A stretch of DNA of 64,000 bases from Planctomycetes bacterium ADurb.Bin069 (GTDB lineage Bacteria; Planctomycetota; UBA8108; UBA8890; UBA8898), in the NCBI GenBank assembly GCA_002070955.1, contig MWEK01000004.1, positions 1 through 64,000 of the forward strand, in the 5' to 3' direction. Positions 45,380 through 56,000 of this stretch are shown here, in pieces. Each line of letters begins with the position of its first letter. Within the stretch, counting starts at the first letter, position 1. The translations under genes were made by a program, and so were the position numbers. The notes beneath the pieces were generated by a model that was given only the letters and a program-made list of their open reading frames with translations, had not been told where the DNA came from and ran no database searches.

Positions 45380-46795
45380 ATGCGCATGCTGAAAGAACAC
45401 GCTACGCTCTTTGCCCGGCTGAATCAGTGCACCGACGCCCTGGCGGCGGGCGCGGCGGCCGGAGCGGCGGCGCGCTTCGCGGCGTTGGCGGCGGGGGCGG
45501 AGCCCTCCTGGCGGCAGGACGGACTCCTGGCGCTTTGCGCCGCGGCGGCGCTGCCGCTGATCGCGCGCTTCGACGGGCTGTACGAATCGCACCGGCGCGA
45601 TCGGATCGCCGCGGTAGCCGGCGCCGCGGCGCTTGCCGCCCTTAAGACGGCGGTCGTGCTCCTGCCCGCCGGCGCGCTCGCCGGGCATCCGGCGGCGGGG
45701 GCCGCGGCCGTGCTCGGCGCGGCCGCAGCGATGCTCGCGCTCGCCGCGAAGTACGCCGCGCTGCATGGGATCCTGCGCACGGCGCGCCTGCGCGGCTACG
45801 ACCAGCGGCGCGTGCTCATGGTCGGAACGAGCGCGGAGGCCGCCGCGTACGCCGGCGCGCTGGCGGCGCGCGGCGGGTGGGGGCTCGCCGTCATCGACCA
45901 CCTCGACGAGAGCCCCCTGCTGGGCGAGCCCGGCGCCGCCGGACCTTGGCGGCCCGGCGCGGTTTCCGCCCGCGCCCCGGTCACGGCGTTGGCGGAAGTG
46001 CTGGCGCGCGAAGTCGTCGACGAGGTCGTGTTCGTGCTCCCCAGCGCTTCGCTCCCCGCCGCCGAGCCGCACCTGCGGCTGCTGGAGGCGCGCGGCGTGT
46101 CGTACCGCGTGATCTCGCCGCTCTTGTCCTCCCCCCTGGCCTTCAAGGCCGATCCGGTGCCGTCCCTCGTGTTCGAGGCGACGCGCCTGACGCCGGAGAA
46201 GCTGTTCGCGAAGCGCGCCTTCGATTGCGCCTGCGCGGCGTTCCTCGTGCTCGTCCTAGGTCCGGCGCTCGCCGCCGTTGCGCTGGCGGTGCGGCTCTGC
46301 GACGGAGCGCCGATCTTGTTCGCGCAGGAGCGCGTCGGGCTGCGCGGCCGCCGGTTCAGGCTGTACAAGTTCAGGACCATGGTGCCGGAGGCCGAGGTGC
46401 TCAAGACGGGCCTGGCGGCGCGCAACGAGGCGCAGGGACCCGTGTTCAAGATGCGGCGCGACCCCCGCGTGACGGCGCTCGGCGCCTTCCTGCGGTTCTT
46501 CTCCCTTGACGAGCTGCCCCAACTCCTCAACGTGATCAAGGGCGATATGTCGCTGGTGGGTCCGCGGCCGGCGCTGCCGGACGAGGTGGCCCAGTACGAC
46601 GCGCGGCAGCGGCGGCGGCTCTCGGTGCCGCCCGGCATGACGTGCCTCTGGCAGGTGTCGGGCCGCAGCGAGATCCCCTTCGAGCGCTGGGTGGCCCTCG
46701 ACCTGGCGTACATCGACAACTGGAGCTTTCTGCGGGATCTGGCCCTCCTTGCGGCGACGATTCCGGCCGTGCTCGTCGCCCGGGGGGCGCGCTGA
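45380..46795 (+). CDS. Polyprenyl-phosphate sugar-1-phosphate transferase (WbaP/EpsL type)
   Basis: A 471-residue initiating enzyme of exopolysaccharide or O-antigen synthesis that moves a sugar-1-phosphate from UDP-sugar to undecaprenyl phosphate. The ATG at 45380 has GGAGGA at good distance; the ATG at 45371 is too close to the SD. The N-terminal half has four hydrophobic segments and a Rossmann-like middle (RRVLMVGTSAEAAAYAG). The C-terminal bacterial sugar transferase domain is complete: KRAFDCACAAFLVLVL, LYKFRTMVPEAE, FSLDELPQLLNVIKGDMSLVGPRPALPDEV and PPGMTCLWQVSGRS. Stop and next start overlap by one base. Confidence 0.93.
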   Translation: MRMLKEHATLFARLNQCTDALAAGAAAGAAARFAALAAGAEPSWRQDGLLALCAAAALPLIARFDGLYESHRRDRIAAVAGAAALAALKTAVVLLPAGALAGHPAAGAAAVLGAAAAMLALAAKYAALHGILRTARLRGYDQRRVLMVGTSAEAAAYAGALAARGGWGLAVIDHLDESPLLGEPGAAGPWRPGAVSARAPVTALAEVLAREVVDEVVFVLPSASLPAAEPHLRLLEARGVSYRVISPLLSSPLAFKADPVPSLVFEATRLTPEKLFAKRAFDCACAAFLVLVLGPALAAVALAVRLCDGAPILFAQERVGLRGRRFRLYKFRTMVPEAEVLKTGLAARNEAQGPVFKMRRDPRVTALGAFLRFFSLDELPQLLNVIKGDMSLVGPRPALPDEVAQYDARQRRRLSVPPGMTCLWQVSGRSEIPFERWVALDLAYIDNWSFLRDLALLAATIPAVLVARGAR

Positions 46796-47928
46796 TGGCG
46801 GAGCCGCTCAGGGTGGCGATGCTGGGGCAGCGGGGCTGCCCGCCGCTTTGGGGCGGCATCGAGCGCCACGTGACGGAGATCGCGGCGGCCCTCGCCGCCC
46901 GCGGCCACCGTGTCACGGTGTACGCCCGCGCGGCGTACCGGCGCGAGGCCCGCGCGCGCGGACTCGGCGCGCCGCCCGGCGTGCGGGTGCGGGTGCTGCC
47001 CGCGGTGCGCGCCAAGCACCTCGAGGCGCTGACGCACACCCTCGCGGCGGCGGTGGCGGCCGCGGGCTCCCACGATGTCCTTCACTTCCACGGCATCGGC
47101 CCGGGAAGCGTGGCCGCGGCAGCGCGGTTCCTGGCGCCGCACGCGCGGCGCGTGCTCACCGTTCACGCCCTCGACTGGCGGCGCGACCGGTGGGAGCCCT
47201 GGGCGCGGGGGCTGCTCCGGCGCGGCGAAGCGGTCGCCGTGCGCAGCGCCCGGCGGGTGATCGCCGTGTCCGAGGACATCGCCCGCTATCTCGAGGCCCG
47301 GTACGGCGTCGCCGCCGCCGTGATTCCGAACGGCGTCGAGGCGCCCGTCCCGCGGCCGCCGGGCCCGCGTCTCGCGGCGCTTGGCCTCGCGCCGCGGCGA
47401 TACGTTCTGAGCGTCGGGCGACTCGTGCCGGAGAAAGGGCTTCACGTCCTTGTCCGAGCCTTCGCGCAACTGCGGACCGACTGGCGCCTCGTCATGGCCG
47501 GACCGGCGCAGGACCCGCGCTACGCCCGGGCGTTGCGGGCGGCGGCCGCGGCGTGCCCGCGCATCTTGTTTCCCGGGACGTTCCAGGGCGCGGACCTCCA
47601 GGAGCTGTACTCCAACGCGGGCGCGTTCGCGCTGCCGTCGCGCATCGAGGGTTTTCCCATCGCGCTTCTGGAGGCCGTGTCCTACGGGCTGCCCGTGATA
47701 GCAAGCGCCATTCCCGGCGTGCGCGAGGCGCTGGCCGCGGCAGGCGTCGAGGACGCCGAACTCTGCGCGGCCGGCGATGCCGGCGCTCTGGCGGCGGGCC
47801 TCGCCCGCGTGCTGGCGCGCCCCGCGCCCGCGCGGGTCCGCGCCCGCGGCGTGCCCGCCGGGCTTTCCTGGGAGGCCGCCGCCGCGCGGACCGAACAGGT
47901 CTACCGCGCGGCGGCTCCCGCCCGCTAG
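46795..47928 (+). CDS. GT4-family glycosyltransferase
   Basis: A 377-residue GT-B enzyme, probably adding the second sugar to the lipid-linked chain. It has the N-terminal GPPLWGGIERHVTEIAAALAARGH acceptor domain, FHGIGPGS, VSEDIARYLEARYG, and the donor site IPNGVEAP ... SVGRLVPEKGLHVLVRAF with the EX7E motif SRIEGFPIALLEA. The ATG overlaps the stop of the sugar transferase gene by one base (TGATG), so the two genes are translated together. Donor and linkage cannot be told. Confidence 0.92.
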   Translation: MAEPLRVAMLGQRGCPPLWGGIERHVTEIAAALAARGHRVTVYARAAYRREARARGLGAPPGVRVRVLPAVRAKHLEALTHTLAAAVAAAGSHDVLHFHGIGPGSVAAAARFLAPHARRVLTVHALDWRRDRWEPWARGLLRRGEAVAVRSARRVIAVSEDIARYLEARYGVAAAVIPNGVEAPVPRPPGPRLAALGLAPRRYVLSVGRLVPEKGLHVLVRAFAQLRTDWRLVMAGPAQDPRYARALRAAAAACPRILFPGTFQGADLQELYSNAGAFALPSRIEGFPIALLEAVSYGLPVIASAIPGVREALAAAGVEDAELCAAGDAGALAAGLARVLARPAPARVRARGVPAGLSWEAAAARTEQVYRAAAPAR

Positions 47929-48028
47929 GTGGCGGCGGGCGGGCTCCGCCCATATACTTGATCCTTGACGGGAGGTTCGCGCGCCGGCGGGCGCCGGATC
48001 TCCGGCCGAGATTGCGAGGAATCTCCCC

Positions 48029-49513
48029 ATGCGTGCACTTGTCGCCTTCTGCCTTGCCGGCGCGGCCGTGAATGCCGCCGATATCGATGCCGGCGGTTTC
48101 TTCCTGCGATGGATGCTGCTCGGCCCCTACGGGCAGACCGGCGGCGACAATCCCGGCTGCGTCGCCATGGAGCGCGACTACCTGACCGACGGCGTCGTGA
48201 CCGAGGCCGACGTGAAGCCGTACCCCGGCCTCGCCATCAACACGAACTACGCCGTTGCCGCCAGCACGGCCCTGCTGGCCACCCCCGGGAATCCACAGGC
48301 GAACCCCGGCGGGATCCCGACCTGGTACGACAGCCAGTCTCCCTGGGACACGATCGATTTTCAGGGCGGCGCGGCCTACAACACCGACGTCGACTACTGC
48401 ATGGCCTATGCCTGCATCTACGTCAAGAACCTGACGGGCGCGGCGATCGCGAACTGCCGCGCGCTGATGAGCAGCGACGATGGAATCCAGCTCATCGTCG
48501 GCGCCACTTCGGTATGGTGCAACAGCGTGCCGCGCGGGGTGGGCGAGGCGGGCTACACACCCGACACCAGCGGCCTCTTCACGCTGCCGGCCGGCATCAC
48601 GCGCTTCATGGTGAAGGTGTTCGAGGGCGGCGGCGGATGGGCGTTTCGCTTGAAGCTCCAAGACGGCGCGGGCGCCCCGCTCCTCGGCAACCGGATCGCC
48701 TTGACGACCCTGCCTTACGGCCCGTGTCCCACGGCGAGCACGGTGACGGCCTTCGCGGATGCGTGGTCCCGGCGCGCCGTGATCCAGTGGGAGCACCCGT
48801 ACTCCCTGGTCCGGATCTACGAGGGCGGGCTCAAGCTCGCCGAGACGAGCGACTACCGGGCGCAGGAACTCGTCGTGGGGGACCTGGACCTCGGGCCTCA
48901 CGTGCTCGAGTTCCGCGCGAATATCGGCGAGGGCGAACCGGCCTGCGCCGTCGTCACCAAGCTCGTCGAGGTCACGCCGGTGTGGCCCGCGGATTTCCAG
49001 TGCGCCTACGACGATCTGAGCGGAAGGATCCTCTTTACCTGGCGCAACATCGAGCCGTACTACGAGATCCTGAAGATCCAGGAAAACGGCGTTGATGTGT
49101 TGGGCCTGAGCTACGGCGTGGACTCGGCCGTGCTCGTTGCCGGCGCGCCCGGAACCTACACGTTCACGCTGGTCGCGGAACTGGCGGGCTACGCCAGCGG
49201 CGGGATCGCATGCACGGTGGAGGTGGCGGGCCCGTCGCCGGCGTTCCGGCGCGGCGATGCGAACGCCGACGGCGTGACCAATATCGCCGATGCGGTGTTC
49301 GCGCTGGCGTACATGTTCACGCAGGGGGCGGCGCCCTCGTGCCCCGACACGGCGGATGCCAACGATGACGGCACGCTGGACATCTCCGATGTCGTCGCCG
49401 TTCTGCGCTACCTGTTCACCGGCGGCAGCATTCCCTTGCCCGGGGCGCAGGTCTGCGGCCCGGATCCCACCTCGGACACCCTGGGCCGCTGCGTGTACAC
49501 GGCCTGCGACTGA
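48029..49513 (+). CDS. Secreted protein with C-terminal dockerin-like repeats
   Basis: A 494-residue exported protein (signal MRALVAFCLAGAAVNA). The N-terminal half, about residues 20-235, has the opening ADIDAGGFFLRWMLLGPYGQ seen in planctomycete secreted proteins and a stretch that looks lectin-like (CRALMSSDDGIQLIV). Fibronectin-like domains fill about 235-400. From D410 two EF-hand-type calcium loops (DANADGVTNIADAVF; DANDDGTLDISDVVA) form a dockerin module ending CGPDPTSDTLGRC. In Planctomycetes such dockerins are common without a cellulosome, so surface attachment of unknown partner type is inferred. A -10-like TATACT (47953-47958) precedes it. Confidence 0.8.
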   Translation: MRALVAFCLAGAAVNAADIDAGGFFLRWMLLGPYGQTGGDNPGCVAMERDYLTDGVVTEADVKPYPGLAINTNYAVAASTALLATPGNPQANPGGIPTWYDSQSPWDTIDFQGGAAYNTDVDYCMAYACIYVKNLTGAAIANCRALMSSDDGIQLIVGATSVWCNSVPRGVGEAGYTPDTSGLFTLPAGITRFMVKVFEGGGGWAFRLKLQDGAGAPLLGNRIALTTLPYGPCPTASTVTAFADAWSRRAVIQWEHPYSLVRIYEGGLKLAETSDYRAQELVVGDLDLGPHVLEFRANIGEGEPACAVVTKLVEVTPVWPADFQCAYDDLSGRILFTWRNIEPYYEILKIQENGVDVLGLSYGVDSAVLVAGAPGTYTFTLVAELAGYASGGIACTVEVAGPSPAFRRGDANADGVTNIADAVFALAYMFTQGAAPSCPDTADANDDGTLDISDVVAVLRYLFTGGSIPLPGAQVCGPDPTSDTLGRCVYTACD

Positions 49514-49544
49514 CGCGCCGCGCGCCTTTCCTCCCCGCCGCCAT

Positions 49545-49573
49545 TTGACCCCGGGGCCGTTCTGTCTTATTGT
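49545..49573 (+). promoter_or_regulatory. ileS promoter with long inverted repeat
   Basis: TTGACC (49545-49550), 17-base spacer, TATTGT (49568-49573). TGTCTTATT (49563-49571), overlapping the -10, is exactly mirrored by AATAAGACA (49629-49637), 57 bases further on. The symmetric pair could be two half-sites of a regulator or the ends of a leader stem. No T-box features were recognised. Confidence 0.6.
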
Positions 49574-49692
49574 TGAGACTTCCGTTCCCACGGCGCGGGA
49601 CGCCTTCAGGGGTCCGCGCGCCGCGCCGAATAAGACAAGGTCGGGCTGCGCCCGGCGCGCGGCCGCGTTCCCGCACAGGAGCGAAGGACGGC

Positions 49693-52600
49693 ATGTTTCC
49701 GCAGGTTTCGACGACGGTCAAATTCCCGCGCCTGGAGGAGAAGATCCTCGATTTCTGGACGGAGCGCGAGGTCTTCGCGCGCTCCATCGCCCAGCGCAAG
49801 GGCCGCCCCGAGTACGTCTTCTACGACGGGCCGCCCTTTGCGACGGGGCTCCCGCATTACGGCCACCTCCTGGCCGGCACGATCAAGGACGTGATCCCGC
49901 GCTACCAGACCATGCGGGGGAAGCTCGTCGAGCGCCGCTTCGGCTGGGACTGCCACGGCCTGCCGGTGGAATACGAGATGGAGCAGACGCTCAAGATCTC
50001 CGGCAAGCGCGAGATCGAGTGCTTCGGAATCGACCGGTTCAACGAGGCCTGCCGCGGCATCGTCCTCAGATACACCGCCCAATGGGAGGAAATCGTCGCG
50101 CGCATGGGCCGGTGGGTCGACTTCAAGAACCACTACCGCACCATGGACCCCGATTACATGGAGTCGCTGTGGTGGGTCTTCAAGACCATCTGGGACAAGG
50201 GCCTGCTCTACGAAGGCACCAAGAGCATGCCCTACTGCCCGCGCTGCGCGACGCCGCTTTCGAACTTCGAGGTCCAGCAGAACTATATCGAGGTCGAGGA
50301 CCCGGCGCTCACCGTGCGCTTCCGCTCGCGGACGCGGGAGCGCACGTACTACCTGGCGTGGACGACGACGCCTTGGACGCTGCCCTCCAACGTCGCCCTT
50401 GCCGTGGGCGCGGAGATTCCCTACGTCGTCGTCGACGACAAAGAGGACGGCAACAGCTACGTGCTCGCCGAGGCGCGCGTGGGGATGTATTGGCGCTCGG
50501 AGGAGCAGTACGCGGTCCGCGCGCGCTTCCTCGGCGCGGAGCTGGCGGGCGAGACCTACGAGCCGCTTTTTCCCTACTTCGCCGGCAAGGCGGAGGAAGG
50601 CGCCTTCCGGGTCCACGCGGCGGATTTCGTCGCGACCGACGAGGGCACGGGCATCGTCCACATCGCGCCCGGCTTCGGCGAGGAGGACCATGACCTGGCC
50701 CTGCGGAACGGCATCCCCGTGGTGTGTCCGGTGGATGCCGAGGGGTGCTTCACCGCCGAGGTTCCGGACTGGCAGGGCATGTTCGTCAAGGACGCGGACG
50801 AGGCGATCCTGGGCCGCCTGAAAGCCGAGCGGAAGCTCGTCCGCCGGGAGAAGTACGCCCACAACTACCCGCACTGTTGGCGGTGCGAGTCGCCCCTCAT
50901 CTTCCGCGCCATTGCCACGTGGTTCGTCCGGATCGAACCCATCAAGGAGGCGATGCTCGCCGCCAACCGCGCGATCAACTGGGTGCCGGCGCACATCAAG
51001 GAGGGGCGCTTCGGCAAGTGGCTCGCGGGCGCGCGGGACTGGGCCGTGTCGCGCAACCGCTACTGGGGGACGCCGCTCCCGATCTGGAGGTGCGCCTGCG
51101 GCGAGGTGGTGTGCGTGGGCTCGCGGGAAGAGCTCGAGAAGCTGAGCCGCGCGCGGCTTGCCGACCTTCACAAACACTTCGTCGACAAGGTGACGATTCC
51201 CTGCCCCGCCTGCAAGCAGGCCATGGCGCGGGTGCCCGAGGTGCTGGACTGCTGGTTCGAGAGCGGCGCCATGCCCTACGCGCAGAGCCACTACCCCTTC
51301 GAGCACAAGGCCCGGTTCGAGGCCAGCTTCCCCGCCGACTTCATCGGCGAGGGGCTGGACCAGACCCGCGGGTGGTTCTACACCTTGGTCGTCCTCGGCG
51401 CCGCGCTCTTCGGCAAGGCGCCCTTCAAGAACGTCGTCGTGAACGGCCTGGTTCTGGCGGAGAACGGGCAGAAGATGTCCAAGCGCCTCAAGAACTATCC
51501 CGAGCCGCGCGCGGTCATCGATGCCTACGGAGCCGACGCGCTCAGGCTCTACCTGCTGGACTCGCCCCTGGTCCGGGCCGAGGATCTGCGCTTCTCGGAG
51601 AAGGGCGTCCAGGACAAGCTCCGGACGATTCTCCTGCCCCTCTGGAACGCGCTGTGCTTTTTCACCGGCTACGCGAACATCGACGCCTGGACGCCGGACC
51701 AGGCGGCGGAGCCCGAGGAGCTCATCGACCGCTGGATCATGTCGAGCCTGCAGCGCTTGAAGCGCAGGGCCGCCGCGGCCATGGATGCCTACGACCTCCA
51801 AGGCGCCATCGAGCCGCTGGTCGCCTTCATCGAGGATCTCACCAACTGGTACATTCGCAGGTCGCGGAGGCGGTTCTGGAAATCGGGCGACGGCGCCGAC
51901 AAGCGCGCGGCCTACACGACGCTTTACCGCGTCCTGAAGGAACTGGCCCGGGCGATCGCCCCCTTCGTCCCCTTCATCGCCGAGGAGATCCACCGCGCGC
52001 TGCGCCGGGACGACGAACCCGAGTCGGTGCACCTGTGCGATTACCCCCTGCCCGATCCGCGCTACGAGAACGAGGCGCTGGACGCCCTCATGGGCCGCGC
52101 GATCGAGGCCGCGGGCCTGGCGCGCGCCCTCAGGGTCAAGCACAAGCTCAAGATCAGGCAGCCGCTGGCGGCGCTCATCCTCGTCACGCGGGACAAGGCC
52201 GAGCGGGAAGGCCTGGCGCGGCTGGCCGAACTCCTGCGCGACGAGCTCAACGTCAAGGCGATCCGCCTGGCGGAAAACGAGGACGACCTGGTGGACATCA
52301 CCGCCAAGGCGGATTTCAAGGCGCTCGGCCCGCGCCTGGGGCCGAAAGTCAAGCGAGCGGCGGCGCTCATCGCCGAGCTCGACCGCGCGACGCTCAGGCG
52401 CCTTGAGGCGGGCGGGAGCGTGGAACTGTCCCTCGACGGCGAGCCGGTTCCCATCGCCTTCACCGACATCGTGTTGAACCGCATCGAGAAGGAGGGCCTC
52501 ATCGTCGCGAACGCGGGCACCCTGACCGTGGGTCTGGACACGCATCTGACGCCGGAGCTCATCGCCGAGGGCCTCGCGCGGGAGTTCGTCAACAAGGTCC

Positions 52601-52824
52601 AGAACATGCGCAAGGAGGCGCAGTTCGAGGTCACGGACCGCATCGCCGTGCGCTTCAAGGCGGATGCGGAGGTGACGGCGGCCCTCGCGGCGCACAAGGA
52701 CTACGTCGCGGGCGAGGTCCTTGCCGAGGCCATCGAACCCTGCGCGAAGGCCCCGGCGGGGGCTGAAACGTGGGACTTGAACGGCCGGGAGGTGGCCATC
52801 GCGGTGGCGCGCAAGGGCCGGTGA
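49693..52824 (+). CDS. ileS: Isoleucyl-tRNA synthetase, eukaryotic-like type 2
   Basis: A 1043-residue class I synthetase. Start 49693 (MFPQVSTTVKFPRLEEKIL) has AAGGA upstream. HIGH is HYGH at 55-58 and KMSKS is KMSKR at 594-598, within KMSKRLKNYPEP; this long NYP form is typical of the type-2 IleRS that includes mupirocin-resistant enzymes, and natural resistance is possible. The CP1 editing region is complete (WTTTPWTLPSN), the zinc pairs CxxC (CRCATP, CPAC) and a normal C-terminal domain follow. Nothing near it links it to a resistance island. It contrasts with the catalytically eroded synthetase-like gene at 38973. Confidence 0.95.
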   Translation: MFPQVSTTVKFPRLEEKILDFWTEREVFARSIAQRKGRPEYVFYDGPPFATGLPHYGHLLAGTIKDVIPRYQTMRGKLVERRFGWDCHGLPVEYEMEQTLKISGKREIECFGIDRFNEACRGIVLRYTAQWEEIVARMGRWVDFKNHYRTMDPDYMESLWWVFKTIWDKGLLYEGTKSMPYCPRCATPLSNFEVQQNYIEVEDPALTVRFRSRTRERTYYLAWTTTPWTLPSNVALAVGAEIPYVVVDDKEDGNSYVLAEARVGMYWRSEEQYAVRARFLGAELAGETYEPLFPYFAGKAEEGAFRVHAADFVATDEGTGIVHIAPGFGEEDHDLALRNGIPVVCPVDAEGCFTAEVPDWQGMFVKDADEAILGRLKAERKLVRREKYAHNYPHCWRCESPLIFRAIATWFVRIEPIKEAMLAANRAINWVPAHIKEGRFGKWLAGARDWAVSRNRYWGTPLPIWRCACGEVVCVGSREELEKLSRARLADLHKHFVDKVTIPCPACKQAMARVPEVLDCWFESGAMPYAQSHYPFEHKARFEASFPADFIGEGLDQTRGWFYTLVVLGAALFGKAPFKNVVVNGLVLAENGQKMSKRLKNYPEPRAVIDAYGADALRLYLLDSPLVRAEDLRFSEKGVQDKLRTILLPLWNALCFFTGYANIDAWTPDQAAEPEELIDRWIMSSLQRLKRRAAAAMDAYDLQGAIEPLVAFIEDLTNWYIRRSRRRFWKSGDGADKRAAYTTLYRVLKELARAIAPFVPFIAEEIHRALRRDDEPESVHLCDYPLPDPRYENEALDALMGRAIEAAGLARALRVKHKLKIRQPLAALILVTRDKAEREGLARLAELLRDELNVKAIRLAENEDDLVDITAKADFKALGPRLGPKVKRAAALIAELDRATLRRLEAGGSVELSLDGEPVPIAFTDIVLNRIEKEGLIVANAGTLTVGLDTHLTPELIAEGLAREFVNKVQNMRKEAQFEVTDRIAVRFKADAEVTAALAAHKDYVAGEVLAEAIEPCAKAPAGAETWDLNGREVAIAVARKGR

Positions 52825-53075
52825 CCGCGCGGGCCTCAGGTGTGGTGAAACAACTCCGTCCGGCGAGTCCGGCAGGGCGTTCGGCGCGCGAAGCCGACAT
52901 GCGCGCCGTGGGATCGCGGTGGAGTCTGCGCAGGCGGCGGGAGCGCCTGCCGGCGCGCTTGACGGGAAACCGGCTTCCCGGCGGCCATTGCAGGCTGAAC
53001 GCGGCCGACGGAACCTCCAAGGGATCGTCGGCCGTTTGAAATCCAGAGGATCCGCGTGTAGGAGATCGAGCTGTC
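52825..53075 (+). other. Hairpin-rich intergenic region between ileS and the GH123-type gene
   Basis: Perfect inverted repeats at 52930-52936/52944-52950 (GCAGGCG/CGCCTGC) and 53002-53010/53026-53034 (CGGCCGACG/CGTCGGCCG, followed by TTTG) suggest a structured RNA or terminators for ileS. No gene was recognised. Confidence 0.4.
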
Positions 53076-56000
53076 ATGACTCCCGTCATTTGCGCGCTAG
53101 TCGCTGTGGCAAGTCCGGGCGCCGCGCCCGCCGACAGGGTTCCCTGGCACGGAGACCTGTGTTTGAGCGGCGGCGACCTGTGGCACAGTCGCCTGAGCAT
53201 CCAGGTCCATAACGACATGCCGCGCCCGGCCAAGGGCGATCCGGTGGACCTGGTGATCGGCCGCGGCCCGCGGCAAGCCGACCTGGCCGGCGTCCGGGTC
53301 GAGGCTCTCCGAGTCTGCGACGATGGCGGTCAAGAAGTGTTGTACAACGTCGTCGGGCCTGAGGGGCATGAGTTGCACGCCGGCCCGATAGCCGAGGGAA
53401 GCCGGCTGGTGTTGCCGGCCCAATGCGCGGCGGGCGCCGCGGCTCGGTATTGGGCGTACTTCGACAACCCTTCGGCCTGGGGCGTGCCCGATTGGCTGCC
53501 GGCCGGCCTGGGCGTGCGCAACGGCGGGTTCGAGCTGGGCGACGGAGCGGAGCCTGCCCAGTGGCGCAACGACCCCATGGACGCTCGGCACCGGATCGCC
53601 TGGGTCGACGAGGATCCGCGGTCGGGCCGGCGTTGCATGAAGACGATGGTGGACGCCGGTGCGCCCGCCACCTGGATCGCCACGCGACAAGGAAATCTGC
53701 GCATCACAGGCGGAGCGCGTTACGTCATGCGCGCCTGGGTCAAGGCGCACGACGTGGTGGGCTATGCCGGCTGGTACATCCACGTTGGAAACGAGCGGAA
53801 CGCCATGCTGCTTGCCCCCATGCTCTCCGGCGGCGACGGCAGCTTTGGCTGGAAGGAAGTCGTCACGGAGTTCACCGCGCCCATGGAGGCGGACCGCGCG
53901 GATTTGGGGACGGTGTTGCGCGGGACCGGTACCGCCTGGTTCGATGATGTGACGCTCGAATGTCTGGACCCCGTTCGTCTGTCGGCCGCTGCCGGGCCGC
54001 GCGAATCACTGAGCGTTGCGGAACGCGGCGCCGACGCGCCTTGGTTCCGGGACCCCGCCGCCGGCGACGCCGTCTGGGACTACCGCTTCCCCGTGCGTGT
54101 GGCGAATTTCGGCGACGCGCCGGAGCGCGCGGGCCTGATCTCCGTCGATCTGACCGGCGTTTTCGGGCGCTTGCGCGGCGAGGCGGATCGGGCAAGTCTA
54201 CGCACGGTCGTCGACGACCGTGCGGTCAGGTCGTATCGCCTCAAGAACCTGCTGCTCATCGAAGGTGAAGCGGTCCCGCCGCGCACGGTGCAGACCTACT
54301 ACGTCTATGTGGCCAAGATGACTAAGCAGGACAAGGGGGGTGCCGACCTCCCGGCGGCTGAGGCGGCACTGACGGAGCCGGCGGCGGCCGGGAGTCGGGA
54401 TTACGAGGCGCTGCTCGCGAGCCGCCGCAATCTCGTCCGCAATCCGAGCTTCGAGGCGGGCGCCGAACTCCCGGACGACTGGCTCGGCGGCGCCTCGGCC
54501 GATCATCCTCCGGCGGTCGCGATGAGTGCCGTTGCACCCGGCTTGTTCGGCGCCCGCTGCGTCCGTTTACGGGTGCCGCGGGATTCCCGGGCGAGCTGGT
54601 GCGGCTGGCGGCAAGATGTCTCGGTCGAGCCCGGCCGGTCGTATCTTTTGGCGGCGTGGCTCCGGTGCGAGGACTTGCAAGGCGGCCTGCAACTGCACGC
54701 GCATTATCGCAATGCCGCCGGCGAGTTGTGCGCCGCAGCGCAAATGACCGGCGTCGGGCCGGCCATCGCCGGCACCACCGACTGGACTCTGTTTTCCGGG
54801 CTCTTCACCATGCCCGAGGATATCGCGCACTTTCAACTCCATCTAACGATGAACGCCGGCGGCACGGCCTGGCACGACGGAGTGGTGTTGGTCGCGGTCA
54901 CCGCCGGTCGGATCGGTCCCCCGCAAGCCCGCGCGAGTGCCGTCGACCGCGGCGTTCGGGTCTGGGCCGTCAATCCGGTGGTCAAAGTGTTCCAGGAGGA
55001 CGTGCCGCCGCGCGGTGCCGAGCCCGCGCGCATCAGCCTGGCCCGCAACGAGTATGAGCCGCTGCAACTGGCGATCCGATCGGATCGCCGGCTCGAGGGA
55101 GTCCAGGTGCGGGTGGTCCCCCCGCGCCGCGCGGACGGCGCCACGCTGAGCAATCCGGCGATCGGGGTCGTGGGCTACGTGCCGATCGATTACCCCACGA
55201 ACTACTACAACACGAAGACGCCGGCCTGGGTCCGCAAGTACCCCGCGACGGCGCCGGCCTGCGACGGCTGGGCCGGTCTGTGGCCGGACCCGCTGCTGCC
55301 CCGCGACACCTTCGACCTCGCCGCGCGCAGCACGCAGCCCGTATGGGTCACCTTCCGGACCACCGCGGACACCGCCCCCGGCGACTACACGGGCGCGGTT
55401 AGTTTCGTGCGCGGCGGCGAGGAGGTCGCCCGCGCGCCGTTGACGGTGCAGGTGTGGGACTTCGCGCTGCCGCGGGAGAATCACGTCGGCGCGATCTTCG
55501 ACCTGCGGATGAACAGCCGGTGGAATATCCCGGGCAAGACGCCCGAGGAGGCCCGGCGCGACTTTCTGAAATTCATGGCGGACCGCCGCGTGTGCGCCGA
55601 CACCATCGAACCGGCGCCGGATATCCGCTACGAGAACGGCCGGGTGACCGCCGACTTCACCGCCTTTGATCGGGCGGCCCGATACGCGCTGGACGAACTG
55701 GGCATGAGGCACTTCTACACGCCCTGGTACTTCTACCTGTTCGGCTGGGGTTTTCCGCCCTCCGCGAAGTTCGGCGAACAGCCTTACGACGGCGATTACC
55801 CCTTCGCGGGCGTGGACCGCCGCAAGCTGCGCCCGCAGTTCAAGCAGGCCTATCAGGCGGTCCTCAAGACCTATTGGGATCACCTCAAAGCGCGCGGTTG
55901 GGACAAGAAATGCGTCCTGTACATCTCCGATGAGCCGTTCTACAGTCAGCCGGGGATCATCGAGCAGATGCAGGCCCTGTGCGCGATGATCCACGAGGTG

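Noticed and set aside
49574..49692. T-box riboswitch before ileS
   Set aside because: No T-box consensus, specifier loop or terminator/antiterminator pair could be found.
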